Shown here: positions 41,974 to 50,396 of the stretch, piece after piece
Layout: each line of letters opens with the position of its first letter
How positions within the stretch are numbered: position 1 is the first letter of the stretch
Origin: Campylobacter concisus
GTDB lineage: Bacteria > Campylobacterota > Campylobacteria > Campylobacterales > Campylobacteraceae
Direction of reading: 5' to 3'
NCBI RefSeq assembly: GCF_003049735.1
Contig: NZ_PIRM01000002.1
Span: 1-64,000 of the forward strand
DNA length: 64,000 nucleotides
Program-made: the position numbers and the translations under genes
The notes under the pieces: model-generated
Databases searched by the model: none
The model's input: the letters and a program-made list of their open reading frames with translations, nothing else
Told to the model about the DNA's origin: nothing

Positions 41974-44712
41974 CTACTTTGGATTATTTATACTTATCAC
42001 CATATTTTTATCATCAAGATATAGTTTAGCAGCCTCTTTGATGTCGTCATTTGTGATGGCTTTTATCGCGCTTATATACTCATCAGCCGTATAAAGTAGC
42101 GTGTTAAAAATTTTATTTGAGATGATGAGCTTTTGCCAAAACTCAGGCTTTTCGTAATCTTTTTTTATAGAAATTTCACTCTGCGCTTTAAAATCCTCCA
42201 AATGCTTTGGCAAGATCGCACCACTACGCTTTATGCTAGCTATTATCTGCTTTATCTCAGCGATAATCTTGTCTGTATTTGAAGGATCGCAAGTAAAGCT
42301 AATTAGCATATCTGAATGCTCAAAAGGATAGCGTGAAAGCTTGGCATTTAGGCTAAAGCCGTATGTTTGGCCCTTATCTTCTCTGATCTTTTCTCGGAGC
42401 GCCGTTTTTAAAATTTCACTTAACGCCCTTAGCCTAATCGCTCCTTCAAAGCTATATTTTGCGTCAGAATTTATGATATTTATGCCAACATCGCTTCTTT
42501 TTGTGCTTTGATACTCCCTTTTAAAGGTGTGCTGACCCTTGATACTTCGCACGCCATCGTCTTTAAATTCTTCAGCCTCGCCAAGCTTTGGCAAGGTGGC
42601 GATATACTTTTTAACAAGTGGCAAAAGCCTCTGCTCGTCGGTATCGCCGATGATTACAAAAGTATATGAGGCTGCGTTTGCAAATTTATCTTTTATGATC
42701 TCTTTTAGCTCATTTAGCTTTAACGCATCGATATCAGCCATCTCAAGCGGCGCGACACGTTTATTGTTTTCATAAAAAAACTTGCTAAATTCGGTGCTAA
42801 ATTTATATTCAGGCAAATTTTGCTCTTTAGCTAGCTCATCTTTTGCTCTTTGCTTTATCCTCTCAAGCACGTTTGCATCGGCTCTTGGAGCGTTAAATTC
42901 TAAATTTATAACAGCTAGCAACGAGCTAAGATCGCCTGTGCTTGATGAGCCATAAATGCCTTGCGTAAGCGCTTCTATGCCCTTTTCATAGCTTACGATC
43001 TTTCCATTTAGTGCCTTTGAGAGCTCGTAGTTGTTAAATTTACCAACGCCGCTTTCATTTGTGAGCGCTACTGCGAAGCTACCAAGCTTTGGATCAGCCA
43101 AATTTGATGTGCCTCCTTTGCTGACGGCTGCAAACAAAACGCTATCTTTTTTAGTAGCTAGTGGCTTAAAGATAACTTGCGAGCCATTTTGCATTTTGTA
43201 GGTATAAATTCCATTTTTTTCATCAAAGCTTCTTGAGCTTATCTCTTTTGGCTCTAAATTTTCATTGCCTAGACTCTTATCGTTGTTATTAGTGGATAGA
43301 TTTGTGTTATAAGCAGGCGCCTTGGCAAAAAGCTTTAAAAACTCATCTTTGCTAAGCTTAAAACCATCTTTGCTAAAAATTCTTACACGCTCATCAGAAA
43401 TGGCCAAAATTTGCCTAAATCTAGCATTCACGTCAGCTAATGTAATCTCGTTTAATAGCTTTAAACTAAGCTCTTTTTCATCTTCATCACTTAACACAAA
43501 GCCACCGTTTTCTATCATGTTTAAAATTTGTCCAGCGTAAGCGCTTGATTTTTTAGTCTTTGAGCGTTTAAATTTTGCATCCACATTTGCCACAAACGCC
43601 TTTTTCACATCAGTAAAATCATCTTTATTAAAGCCAAACTCTTTAACGCCTTTTATAACGCCAAGCATATCTTTAAGGCTTGCGTTAAAATCGCCTCCAA
43701 GTACATTTGTTTCGAAACTATAAATTTTCTGCTTTGCTTGAAGTGTTTGAGCTATAAAATCAGTGCTTAAATTTGATGAATTATTTGCATTTTTTTGCTC
43801 ATAAAGCATATTTATTAGGCTTGCGATAAGTGCGTCTTCTAGATTCCTCTTTGCATCAGCTTCATTTACAACCGGGCTAAATTTATCAAAATAGCTAAGT
43901 CTAACTAGCTCCATTCCAGTTTCATTTGAGTCGTAGTTAAAAATATTTAAACCACTTTTAAAGCTGATATTTTTTTCTGGATGAATGTAAGAATTTGTAT
44001 TTTTTGCTTGGCTAAAGCTTTTTTCGATTAAGCTTTTTATCTCATTTTTATCAAAGTCGCCAACAGCGACAAAGCTCATAAATCTTGGCTGATAAAGCCT
44101 CTCGTAAAATTCTTGCATGTGCTTAGCATCTACGCTTTTGATGACGTTCATATCGCCTATTGGCACTCTTTTTAGATAGATGCTGCCCTCAAAAATATCC
44201 TTTGTTTGAGCCAAATAAAGCCTATATCCTGGCGTATTTCTCTGACGCTCTTCCTCCATGATGACGCCACGCTCCTTATTAAGCTCCTTAGGATCGATTT
44301 TAACGCCATCTATCCAATTCGAAAAGACCTTGAATGTATCTTGTAAATTTTTCTCATTTACATTAATCGTTAAGACATAACTCGTCTGATCGTAGCTCGT
44401 CTGTGCGTTTAGATCAGCTCCAAATTTTACACCAAGGCTCTCAAGCTGTTTAATGAGCTCATTTTTACTAAAGTCACGGCTGCCATTAAACGCCATGTGC
44501 TCCAAAAAGTGAGCAAGACCTTGCTCACCGTCTTTTTCATCAGTTGAACCAGAATTTATAACAAGATAAAAAATAGCTGTTTTTTGTGGAAATTTATTCT
44601 CTTTAATATAGTATTTTAGCCCGTTTTTTAGCTCTCCATTTAACATATCTTTATCGTTTTGAAGCGCAAAAAGACCCATTGCTAGACAAAAAAGCAACAA
44701 AATTTTTCTCAT
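41974..44712 (-). CDS. M16 family zinc metallopeptidase (PqqL-like)
   Basis: A 912-residue exported peptidase with two M16 halves in one chain. The inverted zinc motif HFLEH sits near residue 68 in LAHFLEHMAFNGS, with the downstream glutamate in NKERGVIMEEERQR about 75 residues later. The second half (from about residue 510) lacks a zinc motif, as is normal for the non-catalytic half of M16 clamshells. A signal peptide spans residues 1-16 (MRKILLLFCLAMGLFA). I start at the ATG at 44712 behind AAGGA; the longer frame to 44769 runs into the upstream hairpin. C. jejuni has a similar periplasmic protease (often called pqqE). It likely degrades peptides in the periplasm, next to two amino-acid-binding proteins. 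Confidence 0.9.
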   Translation of the reverse strand: MRKILLLFCLAMGLFALQNDKDMLNGELKNGLKYYIKENKFPQKTAIFYLVINSGSTDEKDGEQGLAHFLEHMAFNGSRDFSKNELIKQLESLGVKFGADLNAQTSYDQTSYVLTINVNEKNLQDTFKVFSNWIDGVKIDPKELNKERGVIMEEERQRNTPGYRLYLAQTKDIFEGSIYLKRVPIGDMNVIKSVDAKHMQEFYERLYQPRFMSFVAVGDFDKNEIKSLIEKSFSQAKNTNSYIHPEKNISFKSGLNIFNYDSNETGMELVRLSYFDKFSPVVNEADAKRNLEDALIASLINMLYEQKNANNSSNLSTDFIAQTLQAKQKIYSFETNVLGGDFNASLKDMLGVIKGVKEFGFNKDDFTDVKKAFVANVDAKFKRSKTKKSSAYAGQILNMIENGGFVLSDEDEKELSLKLLNEITLADVNARFRQILAISDERVRIFSKDGFKLSKDEFLKLFAKAPAYNTNLSTNNNDKSLGNENLEPKEISSRSFDEKNGIYTYKMQNGSQVIFKPLATKKDSVLFAAVSKGGTSNLADPKLGSFAVALTNESGVGKFNNYELSKALNGKIVSYEKGIEALTQGIYGSSSTGDLSSLLAVINLEFNAPRADANVLERIKQRAKDELAKEQNLPEYKFSTEFSKFFYENNKRVAPLEMADIDALKLNELKEIIKDKFANAASYTFVIIGDTDEQRLLPLVKKYIATLPKLGEAEEFKDDGVRSIKGQHTFKREYQSTKRSDVGINIINSDAKYSFEGAIRLRALSEILKTALREKIREDKGQTYGFSLNAKLSRYPFEHSDMLISFTCDPSNTDKIIAEIKQIIASIKRSGAILPKHLEDFKAQSEISIKKDYEKPEFWQKLIISNKIFNTLLYTADEYISAIKAITNDDIKEAAKLYLDDKNMVISINNPK

Positions 44713-44760
44713 TATTTTCCTTTTAAATTTTAATCGATAGACAAAGCAGAATTTAGCATA

Positions 44761-44780
44761 AGCCTGCAAATTTGCAGGCT
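44761..44780. terminator. 20-bp perfect palindrome after a binding-protein gene
   Basis: The arms AGCCTGCAAA and TTTGCAGGCT are exact inverted copies with no spacer; as RNA it folds as a 7-bp GC-rich stem with an AAATTT loop. It lies six bases after the stop of the binding-protein gene and 48 bp before the M16 start. There is no T-run, so it could instead be an operator of the M16 gene. Confidence 0.5.
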
Positions 44781-44786
44781 AGAAGA

Positions 44787-45503
44787 TTATTTTAGATCGT
44801 ATTTTTTAAGTAAAGATTCGTAGCTTCCGTCTTTTTTCATATCATCTAAAATTTGATTTATTTTCTCTATTAACGCGCTCTCTTTTCCTTTATCAAAAGC
44901 TATTGAAAAGCCCTCGCTACCATCAACTTCTTTGAAAAATGCTTCAAGTTCTTGATTTTTCTTGATAAAACCATATCCGATAGAGCTATCAAGGATGACT
45001 GCGTCAAATTTGCCAACTTTTAATCCCATGATAAGTGGCACAGTATCTTCTGAAGGCACTACTTTTACGCCATTTATAGCATTTGCTGCTAGCTCTTGGA
45101 CGGTGCCTTGTTGCACGCCAACTCTTTTGCCAGCTAGCTCTTCTTTAGCTTTTAGTGCGTCATTGCCTTTTTTCTTTAGGTAGAGATTTTCAGTTAGATA
45201 GTATGGCTTTGTAAAATCAATCGATTTTAATCTATCTGAAGTCGCACTCATCGCGCTTATAATGCCATTTATTTTGCCGGCTTTAAGTGCTGGAATAAGG
45301 CCGTCAAAACTCATATTTATGATCTTATATGAAAAACCTGCACGCTTTGAAATTTCATCAATTAACTCGATATCAAAGCCTGTTATTTTGTTATTTTCAT
45401 CGATATATTCAAATGGCGGATAGTTCGCCGCTGTGCCAAATTTTAGCTCGTTTGCACAAAGAGCAACAAAAGCTGTGAGTAAAAGAGCAAAGATCTTTTT
45501 CAT
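44787..45503 (-). CDS. Periplasmic amino-acid-binding protein (family 3)
   Basis: A 238-residue solute-binding protein with a signal peptide (residues 1-17, cleaved near LCA-NE). The type-II binding fold is shown by ANYPPFEYIDENNKITGFDIEL, SFDGLIPALKAGKI, DFTKPYYLTENLYL, GVQQGT and the C-terminal LLKKYDLK. It most resembles binding proteins for polar or basic amino acids (ArtJ/HisJ/GlnH group). No permease or ATPase lies next to it, so it may share the transporter at 49 kb or serve the neighbouring chemoreceptor. It is clearly paralogous to the lipoprotein at 48.0 kb. AAAGGA precedes its ATG. Confidence 0.9.
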   Translation of the reverse strand: MKKIFALLLTAFVALCANELKFGTAANYPPFEYIDENNKITGFDIELIDEISKRAGFSYKIINMSFDGLIPALKAGKINGIISAMSATSDRLKSIDFTKPYYLTENLYLKKKGNDALKAKEELAGKRVGVQQGTVQELAANAINGVKVVPSEDTVPLIMGLKVGKFDAVILDSSIGYGFIKKNQELEAFFKEVDGSEGFSIAFDKGKESALIEKINQILDDMKKDGSYESLLKKYDLK

Positions 45504-45637
45504 AATAGTGTCCTTTAAGGTGATTTAGTGGCTTAATTATCAGTATTTCTCTATTAAAAATTGTTTAAATCCGTAATAAAAGAAAAATGCTACAAATAAT
45601 CGTATAGCAAAGTAGCATATAAATTTTTATAGATAAG

Positions 45638-45668
45638 TTCTATCCCTTAATTACTTTAAGGGATAGAA
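45638..45668 (-). terminator. Terminator of the chemoreceptor gene
   Basis: TTCTATCCCTTAA (45638-45650) pairs perfectly with TTAAGGGATAGAA (45656-45668), thirteen pairs and a five-base loop, 29 bp after the chemoreceptor stop. The T-run on the minus strand is weak. Confidence 0.65.
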
Positions 45669-45697
45669 TAATAGGAGCTCTAAGAGTAAGTCAAAGA

Positions 45698-47650
45698 TTA
45701 AAATTTACTTTTTCTAACTTCGTTTACTATTGCCTTAGCCATGTCGTCAACATCAGATGTTACTTCATTTGCTTTATTGACAATTACTACATTTTCTTTT
45801 GTAAGTGTGTCTATTTGAGCAACTGATTGATTTATCATATTGATTCCTTCACTTTGCTCTTTTATAGATTCACTCATTTCATTGATTGATTGAGCTAGTA
45901 CATTTGTATTTGCTTCGATCTCTGTTAGAGATTTTTGAGTTCTTTCAGCTAGTTTTCTAACCTCATCTGCAACAACCGCAAAGCCTCTGCCGTGCTCTCC
46001 TGCACGTGCTGCTTCTATTGCGGCATTAAGAGCTAGTAAATTTGTTTGATCAGCTATATCTCTAATAATAGTTATGATGTTTTTAATCTCATCACTTTGT
46101 CTAATAACATCAGATGTTTTTTGAGATATTGCATTCATTGAGCTTGACATTTGCTCTACTGCGGCAGCAGACTCTTGAAGTGAGCTTGCTTGTACATTTG
46201 CGCCTTGAGTTAGTTCTTTCATTGACTGACTTAAAGACTCAGCCTTTTCTTCTAGCACATGGGCTTGATCTAAATTTGCTCTTAACATCTTGGCTATCTC
46301 TTCACCAAGGGCATTTATACCAACCGCCATTTTGCCATCATCTTCAAGCCTTTTAGTAAAGTCTTGTTTTTTAAAGCTTTCTAGTAGATTTAACACATCA
46401 TCGCCATTTTCCGCAATAGCATGTTTTAGTGCGATTTGTAAGTCTTTGAAAGTTTGTTTTAGCTGGCTAAGTGCAGGATTTGAAGTATCTGCGTTAAGCT
46501 GAGCTACGTAGTTACCTTTGCCGATTTGATTTACAAAAGTATTTGCTTCTTTAATGAAATTATTTTGCTCAGATAAATTTGCCTCGATTTGTTTGATATT
46601 CTCATTTATCAGTGCACTCATCTGTCCGATCTCGTCGCTACCACTACGATCTAAAAATTCAGCCTTATTAGATTTATAATTTAAGAAGTCAAAAAATCTA
46701 ACTAAGCCATTTTTAGTCTGATCTATGCCAGATATCAAATTTTTACCTATCAATGTAGATACTAGCAACATAAGCAAAATACAAATCGCAATCACAATAG
46801 AACTTATAATAAGTTCGGTATTTGCATCGCCCTTAATACGTCTTGCATCTTTTTGCATATTATCAAGTAGTTTAAGTTCAAGCTCTCTCATCGCATCTAT
46901 TGAAATGCTTATCTTTGAAAACCAACTTGCTGCATCATAAGATACATCTTCGGTAGCAACTACATTTTTAATAATATTCATCGCATCTATAAAATCAGCC
47001 TTTTTTCTAGCGATAGCGTCAAATTCATCGCTAAATTCTTTTGGGTTGTAATCGTCAAAATCCTGCATAAATTTATTTATAACGCTATTTAGTGCAACTA
47101 CTTTATTGTAGTCCTCTTTGCTTATGCTCTTTTTAGTAAAAACCCCATTTAAAGTAGCACGCAAAATACCAAAAGACTCTTTTATCTCACCGACAATAAT
47201 GATACGCTTTAGATCATCTACCAAGCTAGGCTCGAGCTTATCACTATATCCATTTATAGCGATAACCTCTTTTCTTAAAATTTTTGTTATACGACTAATT
47301 AGATCATTGCCACTTTTTTGATCTACATTTGAGCGGATACTATTTATCTCTGGAGCTATTTCATTTTTCTCCTCAAGTTTATCAAGCATAGCGTCTACTT
47401 TTTTACGCTGCTCTAATAAATTTTTATTATCCCCTCCTGCTAACACACCTGAGCTAAATCCACGTTCTTTTTGCATCTCATGGATAAAATTATTTTGATT
47501 TATTATTGTATCCACGATTTTCTCACTAAACTCTGCTTTTGAGCGAGTCTTTAAGATACCATTTAGCATATATGCACTCATGATACCAAGGCCAATAAGA
47601 CTGACGATAACTATCGCCATAATCTTAGATTTAATACCTAGATTATTCAT
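45698..47650 (-). CDS. Methyl-accepting chemotaxis protein with NIT sensor domain
   Basis: A 650-residue inner-membrane chemoreceptor. A first helix (residues 10-30) leads into a periplasmic all-helical domain of about 245 residues with [17 protein letters not shown], the start of a NIT (nitrate/nitrite-sensing) domain. The second helix is at about 278-300, followed by a HAMP region and a coiled-coil signalling domain. The tip motif is [21 protein letters not shown]. The C-terminus (NEVRKSKF) has no NWETF-like pentapeptide. Ligand specificity is not certain; many NIT domains sense small ligands. It lies between two paralogous binding-protein genes. Confidence 0.93.
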   Translation of the reverse strand: MNNLGIKSKIMAIVIVSLIGLGIMSAYMLNGILKTRSKAEFSEKIVDTIINQNNFIHEMQKERGFSSGVLAGGDNKNLLEQRKKVDAMLDKLEEKNEIAPEINSIRSNVDQKSGNDLISRITKILRKEVIAINGYSDKLEPSLVDDLKRIIIVGEIKESFGILRATLNGVFTKKSISKEDYNKVVALNSVINKFMQDFDDYNPKEFSDEFDAIARKKADFIDAMNIIKNVVATEDVSYDAASWFSKISISIDAMRELELKLLDNMQKDARRIKGDANTELIISSIVIAICILLMLLVSTLIGKNLISGIDQTKNGLVRFFDFLNYKSNKAEFLDRSGSDEIGQMSALINENIKQIEANLSEQNNFIKEANTFVNQIGKGNYVAQLNADTSNPALSQLKQTFKDLQIALKHAIAENGDDVLNLLESFKKQDFTKRLEDDGKMAVGINALGEEIAKMLRANLDQAHVLEEKAESLSQSMKELTQGANVQASSLQESAAAVEQMSSSMNAISQKTSDVIRQSDEIKNIITIIRDIADQTNLLALNAAIEAARAGEHGRGFAVVADEVRKLAERTQKSLTEIEANTNVLAQSINEMSESIKEQSEGINMINQSVAQIDTLTKENVVIVNKANEVTSDVDDMAKAIVNEVRKSKF

Positions 47651-47690
47651 TTTCTCTCCTTTTAGTTTTTCTTAATATCTGCTTCAAAAA

Positions 47691-47708
47691 TAAAGTCATA
47701 CGACTTTA
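47691..47708 (-). terminator. Intrinsic terminator after the 62-codon ORF
   Basis: TAAAGTC (47691-47697) pairs with GACTTTA (47702-47708). On the minus strand the stem is followed directly by TTTTTG. It begins four bases after the stop of the small ORF and lies 40 bp before the chemoreceptor start. The stem has few GC pairs. Confidence 0.55.
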
Positions 47709-47712
47709 ATAC

Positions 47713-47901
47713 TTAAAAATTTACCAACAAAAAATACTTTTGGTTGTTTTTATAAAAAATATTAATTAGTCTATTTATGTAAAATTTTAATTTATATTTA
47801 GCTCTATTAAATAGTAGGAATTTTTTAACAAAATTGTGATACATGCAAATAGAAAATAGCACATTTAAAATAAATGCCGTTCTCATCCTGAGAAGCTTCA
47901 T
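47713..47901 (-). CDS. Possible 62-residue small protein
   Basis: The frame MKLLRMRTAFILNVLF...LLVNF is preceded by a textbook AAGGAG six to seven bases before the ATG and followed four bases later by a terminator-like hairpin with a T-run. The N-terminus has one hydrophobic stretch (residues 9-22), the rest is very basic (many Lys, Asn, Tyr). No family is recognised. Codon use is not distinctive. The 379 bp region 47651-48029 between chemoreceptor and binding protein holds this frame and two hairpins; it could instead be a non-coding RNA or simply a leader. Confidence 0.35.
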   Translation of the reverse strand: MKLLRMRTAFILNVLFSICMYHNFVKKFLLFNRAKYKLKFYINRLINIFYKNNQKYFLLVNF

Positions 47902-47988
47902 TTTTTCTCCTTGAAAATAATTAAGTCATTTTATTAATTTTACTTTTAAAAGATGTTAAATTTTAAAAATTAGAAAAAAGTGAGTTTT

Positions 47989-48013
47989 TGCAGAGAATTC
48001 CTGCTTCTCTGCA
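47989..48013 (-). terminator. Hairpin after the binding lipoprotein gene
   Basis: TGCAGAGAA (47989-47997) pairs perfectly with TTCTCTGCA (48005-48013), 16 bp after the stop of the lipoprotein gene. It probably ends the amino-acid transporter operon, although the T-run on the minus strand is poor. Confidence 0.6.
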
Positions 48014-48029
48014 AATTTTGTATTTAGAT

Positions 48030-48803
48030 TTATTTCTTTAATCCATATTTATCTAGCATTTTGTCAAATTCGCCAGATTTTTGCAGCTCATCGATCGCTG
48101 CGTCTATCTTCTTGATAAGCTCAGTGTGTTTGCCTTTATCAAACGCCATTGCAAACCCTTCCGTGCCATCAGGAACTCTTAAAAATTCTTCTAAATCTGG
48201 ATTTTGTTTTAAATATTCAACCCCTATCGGACTATCAGTTAGTACAACGTCGATTTTACCAGCGTTTAGTGACATGATGGCAGCTGCTACATTTTCAGCA
48301 GGTATCGACTTGGTGGTTATGCTTTTGGCTGCTTCTTCTTGAAGTGTGCCAACTTGAGCTGAAATTTTCTTATCCTTAAGGTTGTCTTTATTTACATCTG
48401 AGCCTTTTTTGCGGATAAATAAATTCTCTGAAAAATAATATGGCTTAGTAAAATCAACTGATTTTCTTCTCTCATCAGTTGCACTCATTCCGCTTATGGC
48501 AATATCAATTTTACCGGTTTTTAATGCTGATATCAGTCCATCAAAGCTCATATTTGCAACATCAAATTTTATCCCAGTTTTTTTGGTGATCTCGTCTAAT
48601 AAATCTATCTCAAAGCCAATAATTTTATTGTTTTCATCAAGATATTCAAAAGGTGGATAATCAGCGCTCGAGCCAACTTTATAAACTACATTTTTAGTAA
48701 CTTCTTCGGCATTATTTGCTGTATTTTTTTTATTAGCGTCATCGCTACAACCTAGTAAAAATAAAACCAAGCTTGCCATCAAAAATTTTAAAATTTTACT
48801 CAT
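48030..48803 (-). CDS. Amino-acid-binding lipoprotein of an ABC transporter
   Basis: A 257-residue family 3 binding protein with a lipobox (FLLGC, Cys19) after a hydrophobic signal, so it is lipidated rather than free. It has SADYPPFEYLDENNKIIGFEIDL, SFDGLISALKTGKI and DFTKPYYFSENLF. It is similar along its whole length to the free periplasmic protein at 44.8 kb, so the two are paralogues. It is the last gene of the permease-ATPase-binding protein operon, 11 bp after the ATPase. The ligand is probably a polar amino acid, not settled by sequence. Confidence 0.92.
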   Translation of the reverse strand: MSKILKFLMASLVLFLLGCSDDANKKNTANNAEEVTKNVVYKVGSSADYPPFEYLDENNKIIGFEIDLLDEITKKTGIKFDVANMSFDGLISALKTGKIDIAISGMSATDERRKSVDFTKPYYFSENLFIRKKGSDVNKDNLKDKKISAQVGTLQEEAAKSITTKSIPAENVAAAIMSLNAGKIDVVLTDSPIGVEYLKQNPDLEEFLRVPDGTEGFAMAFDKGKHTELIKKIDAAIDELQKSGEFDKMLDKYGLKK

Positions 48804-48814
48804 TTTCTACTCCT

Positions 48815-49543
48815 TTAATGATTTAAAATTTTGCCTAAAAACTCTTTTAAACGCTCATGTTGTGGATTTGTAAAGACATTTTTCGGTGTATCATCAACTG
48901 CGATTTTGCCTTTATCCATAAAGAAAATTCTATTTGCCACATTTCTCGCAAAGCCCATCTCATGGGTCACCACAAGCATTGTTATGCCCCTTGCAGCAAC
49001 ATCTTTCATAATATCAAGCACCTCTCCGATCATCTCAGGATCAAGCGCACTTGTCGGCTCGTCAAAAAGTATCACTTCTGGCTCCATCGCTAGGCTTCTA
49101 GCGATCGCAATACGTTGTTTCTGTCCGCCTGAAAGCTTGTGTGGATAGGCGAATTTCTTATCGCTTAGTCCAACACTTCTTAGCAACTCATCAGCTCTTT
49201 TTTCTGCACTTTCTTTATCCAAAATCCCAGCTTTTATTGGAGCTAGGGTTAAATTTTGCAAGACGTTTTTATTTGCAAAAAGATTAAAGTGCTGAAAAAC
49301 CATGCTCACTTTTTGGCGAATTTTATTTATATCTGATTTTTTATCTAAAATATCTTCACCATTTATCTTGATGTGCCCGCTATCTGGCTCCTCAAGGCGG
49401 TTTATACAACGTAAAAACGTACTTTTTCCACCACCACTTGGACCAATTATCGCTATAACTTCACCCTTTTTTATATCTACGCTAATATCATTTAAAACAC
49501 GCAAATCGCCATAACTTTTGTTTAAATTTTTAATCTCAATCAT
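48815..49543 (-). CDS. Amino-acid ABC transporter ATPase
   Basis: A 242-residue GlnQ/HisP-type ATPase with Walker A GPSGGGKST near residue 33, signature LSGGQKQRIAIARSL near residue 138, and Walker B VILFDEPTSALDPE near residue 158, then the switch His in VVTHEMGFA. It powers the transporter made by the overlapping permease gene (eight-base overlap) and the downstream lipoprotein. Two copies are expected per complex. Confidence 0.95.
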   Translation of the reverse strand: MIEIKNLNKSYGDLRVLNDISVDIKKGEVIAIIGPSGGGKSTFLRCINRLEEPDSGHIKINGEDILDKKSDINKIRQKVSMVFQHFNLFANKNVLQNLTLAPIKAGILDKESAEKRADELLRSVGLSDKKFAYPHKLSGGQKQRIAIARSLAMEPEVILFDEPTSALDPEMIGEVLDIMKDVAARGITMLVVTHEMGFARNVANRIFFMDKGKIAVDDTPKNVFTNPQHERLKEFLGKILNH

Positions 49544-50246
49544 GGCGGTTTAATCTCCTCTCAAGTAGTTTTGTCAAAAGTGTAAAAAATTTAACACTCA
49601 CATAATAGACAATGCCTGTAAAAATGACTGGCTCTGGGCTGTAAAAGACCGCTTGCAAGCTCTTACTTTGCATCGTGATATCAACGACGCTTATATAACC
49701 CACAACTGATGTCTCTTTAAATAGTGATATAAACTCATTTGCAAGAGCTGGCAAGATATTTTTTGTAGCTTGTGGAAAAACTATCTCGCGCATCGAAACA
49801 TAGTAGTTTAGTCCCATCGCACGAGCCGCTTCCATTTGTCCTTTATCCACGCTGTTTATGCCACTTCGCACGATCTCGGCCACATAAGCAGAGCTATTTA
49901 GTCCAAGTGCGATGAGAGCTACATAAAAATTATCACTCCATGTTGCAAAAATGACAACTGAAAATATTAAAAGTTGAAGTATTACAGGTGTTCCACGTAA
50001 GATATCGATATATTCATCGATTATAAAATTTAAGACTTTAATATTTAAAAATTTAATAAATGCCAAGGTAAATCCAAGCGTTATGCCTATGGCAATACCG
50101 CCTATCGTTAGTCCTAAAGTCACTCCGTAACTTTTGATATAAGCGATCTCTTGAGCCTCACTAAGATCTCTTGGATAGAAAAAATATGCTCCAAGTGAGA
50201 CGATTATTATAAAAAATAGAAATTTAGCTAAATTTTGAGCCTTCAA
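49536..50246 (-). CDS. Amino-acid ABC transporter permease (HisM/GlnP type)
   Basis: This 236-residue inner-membrane protein has about five helices and the family EAA loop near residue 150 (QMEAARAMGLNYYVSMREIVFPQA). The N-terminal part includes SYGVTLGLTIGGIAIGI and LRGTPVILQLLIF, typical of polar amino-acid permeases. It likely forms a homodimer. It is the first gene of the operon and is divergent from putP; the 150-bp divergent region holds both promoters. Confidence 0.93.
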   Translation of the reverse strand: MKAQNLAKFLFFIIIVSLGAYFFYPRDLSEAQEIAYIKSYGVTLGLTIGGIAIGITLGFTLAFIKFLNIKVLNFIIDEYIDILRGTPVILQLLIFSVVIFATWSDNFYVALIALGLNSSAYVAEIVRSGINSVDKGQMEAARAMGLNYYVSMREIVFPQATKNILPALANEFISLFKETSVVGYISVVDITMQSKSLQAVFYSPEPVIFTGIVYYVSVKFFTLLTKLLERRLNRHD

Positions 50247-50396
50247 CTTCGTCCTTCTCTTTAAAATATGGCTTTAAATAATACGAAAAAATTTATATCA
50301 TTTTGCTTAAAAGCGTTTAAGGATCGGCACTGAATGTTGTAATTTAAAAAAATTTATATTAACATAAGCCATTTATCTTAATTTGAAAGGAAATTT

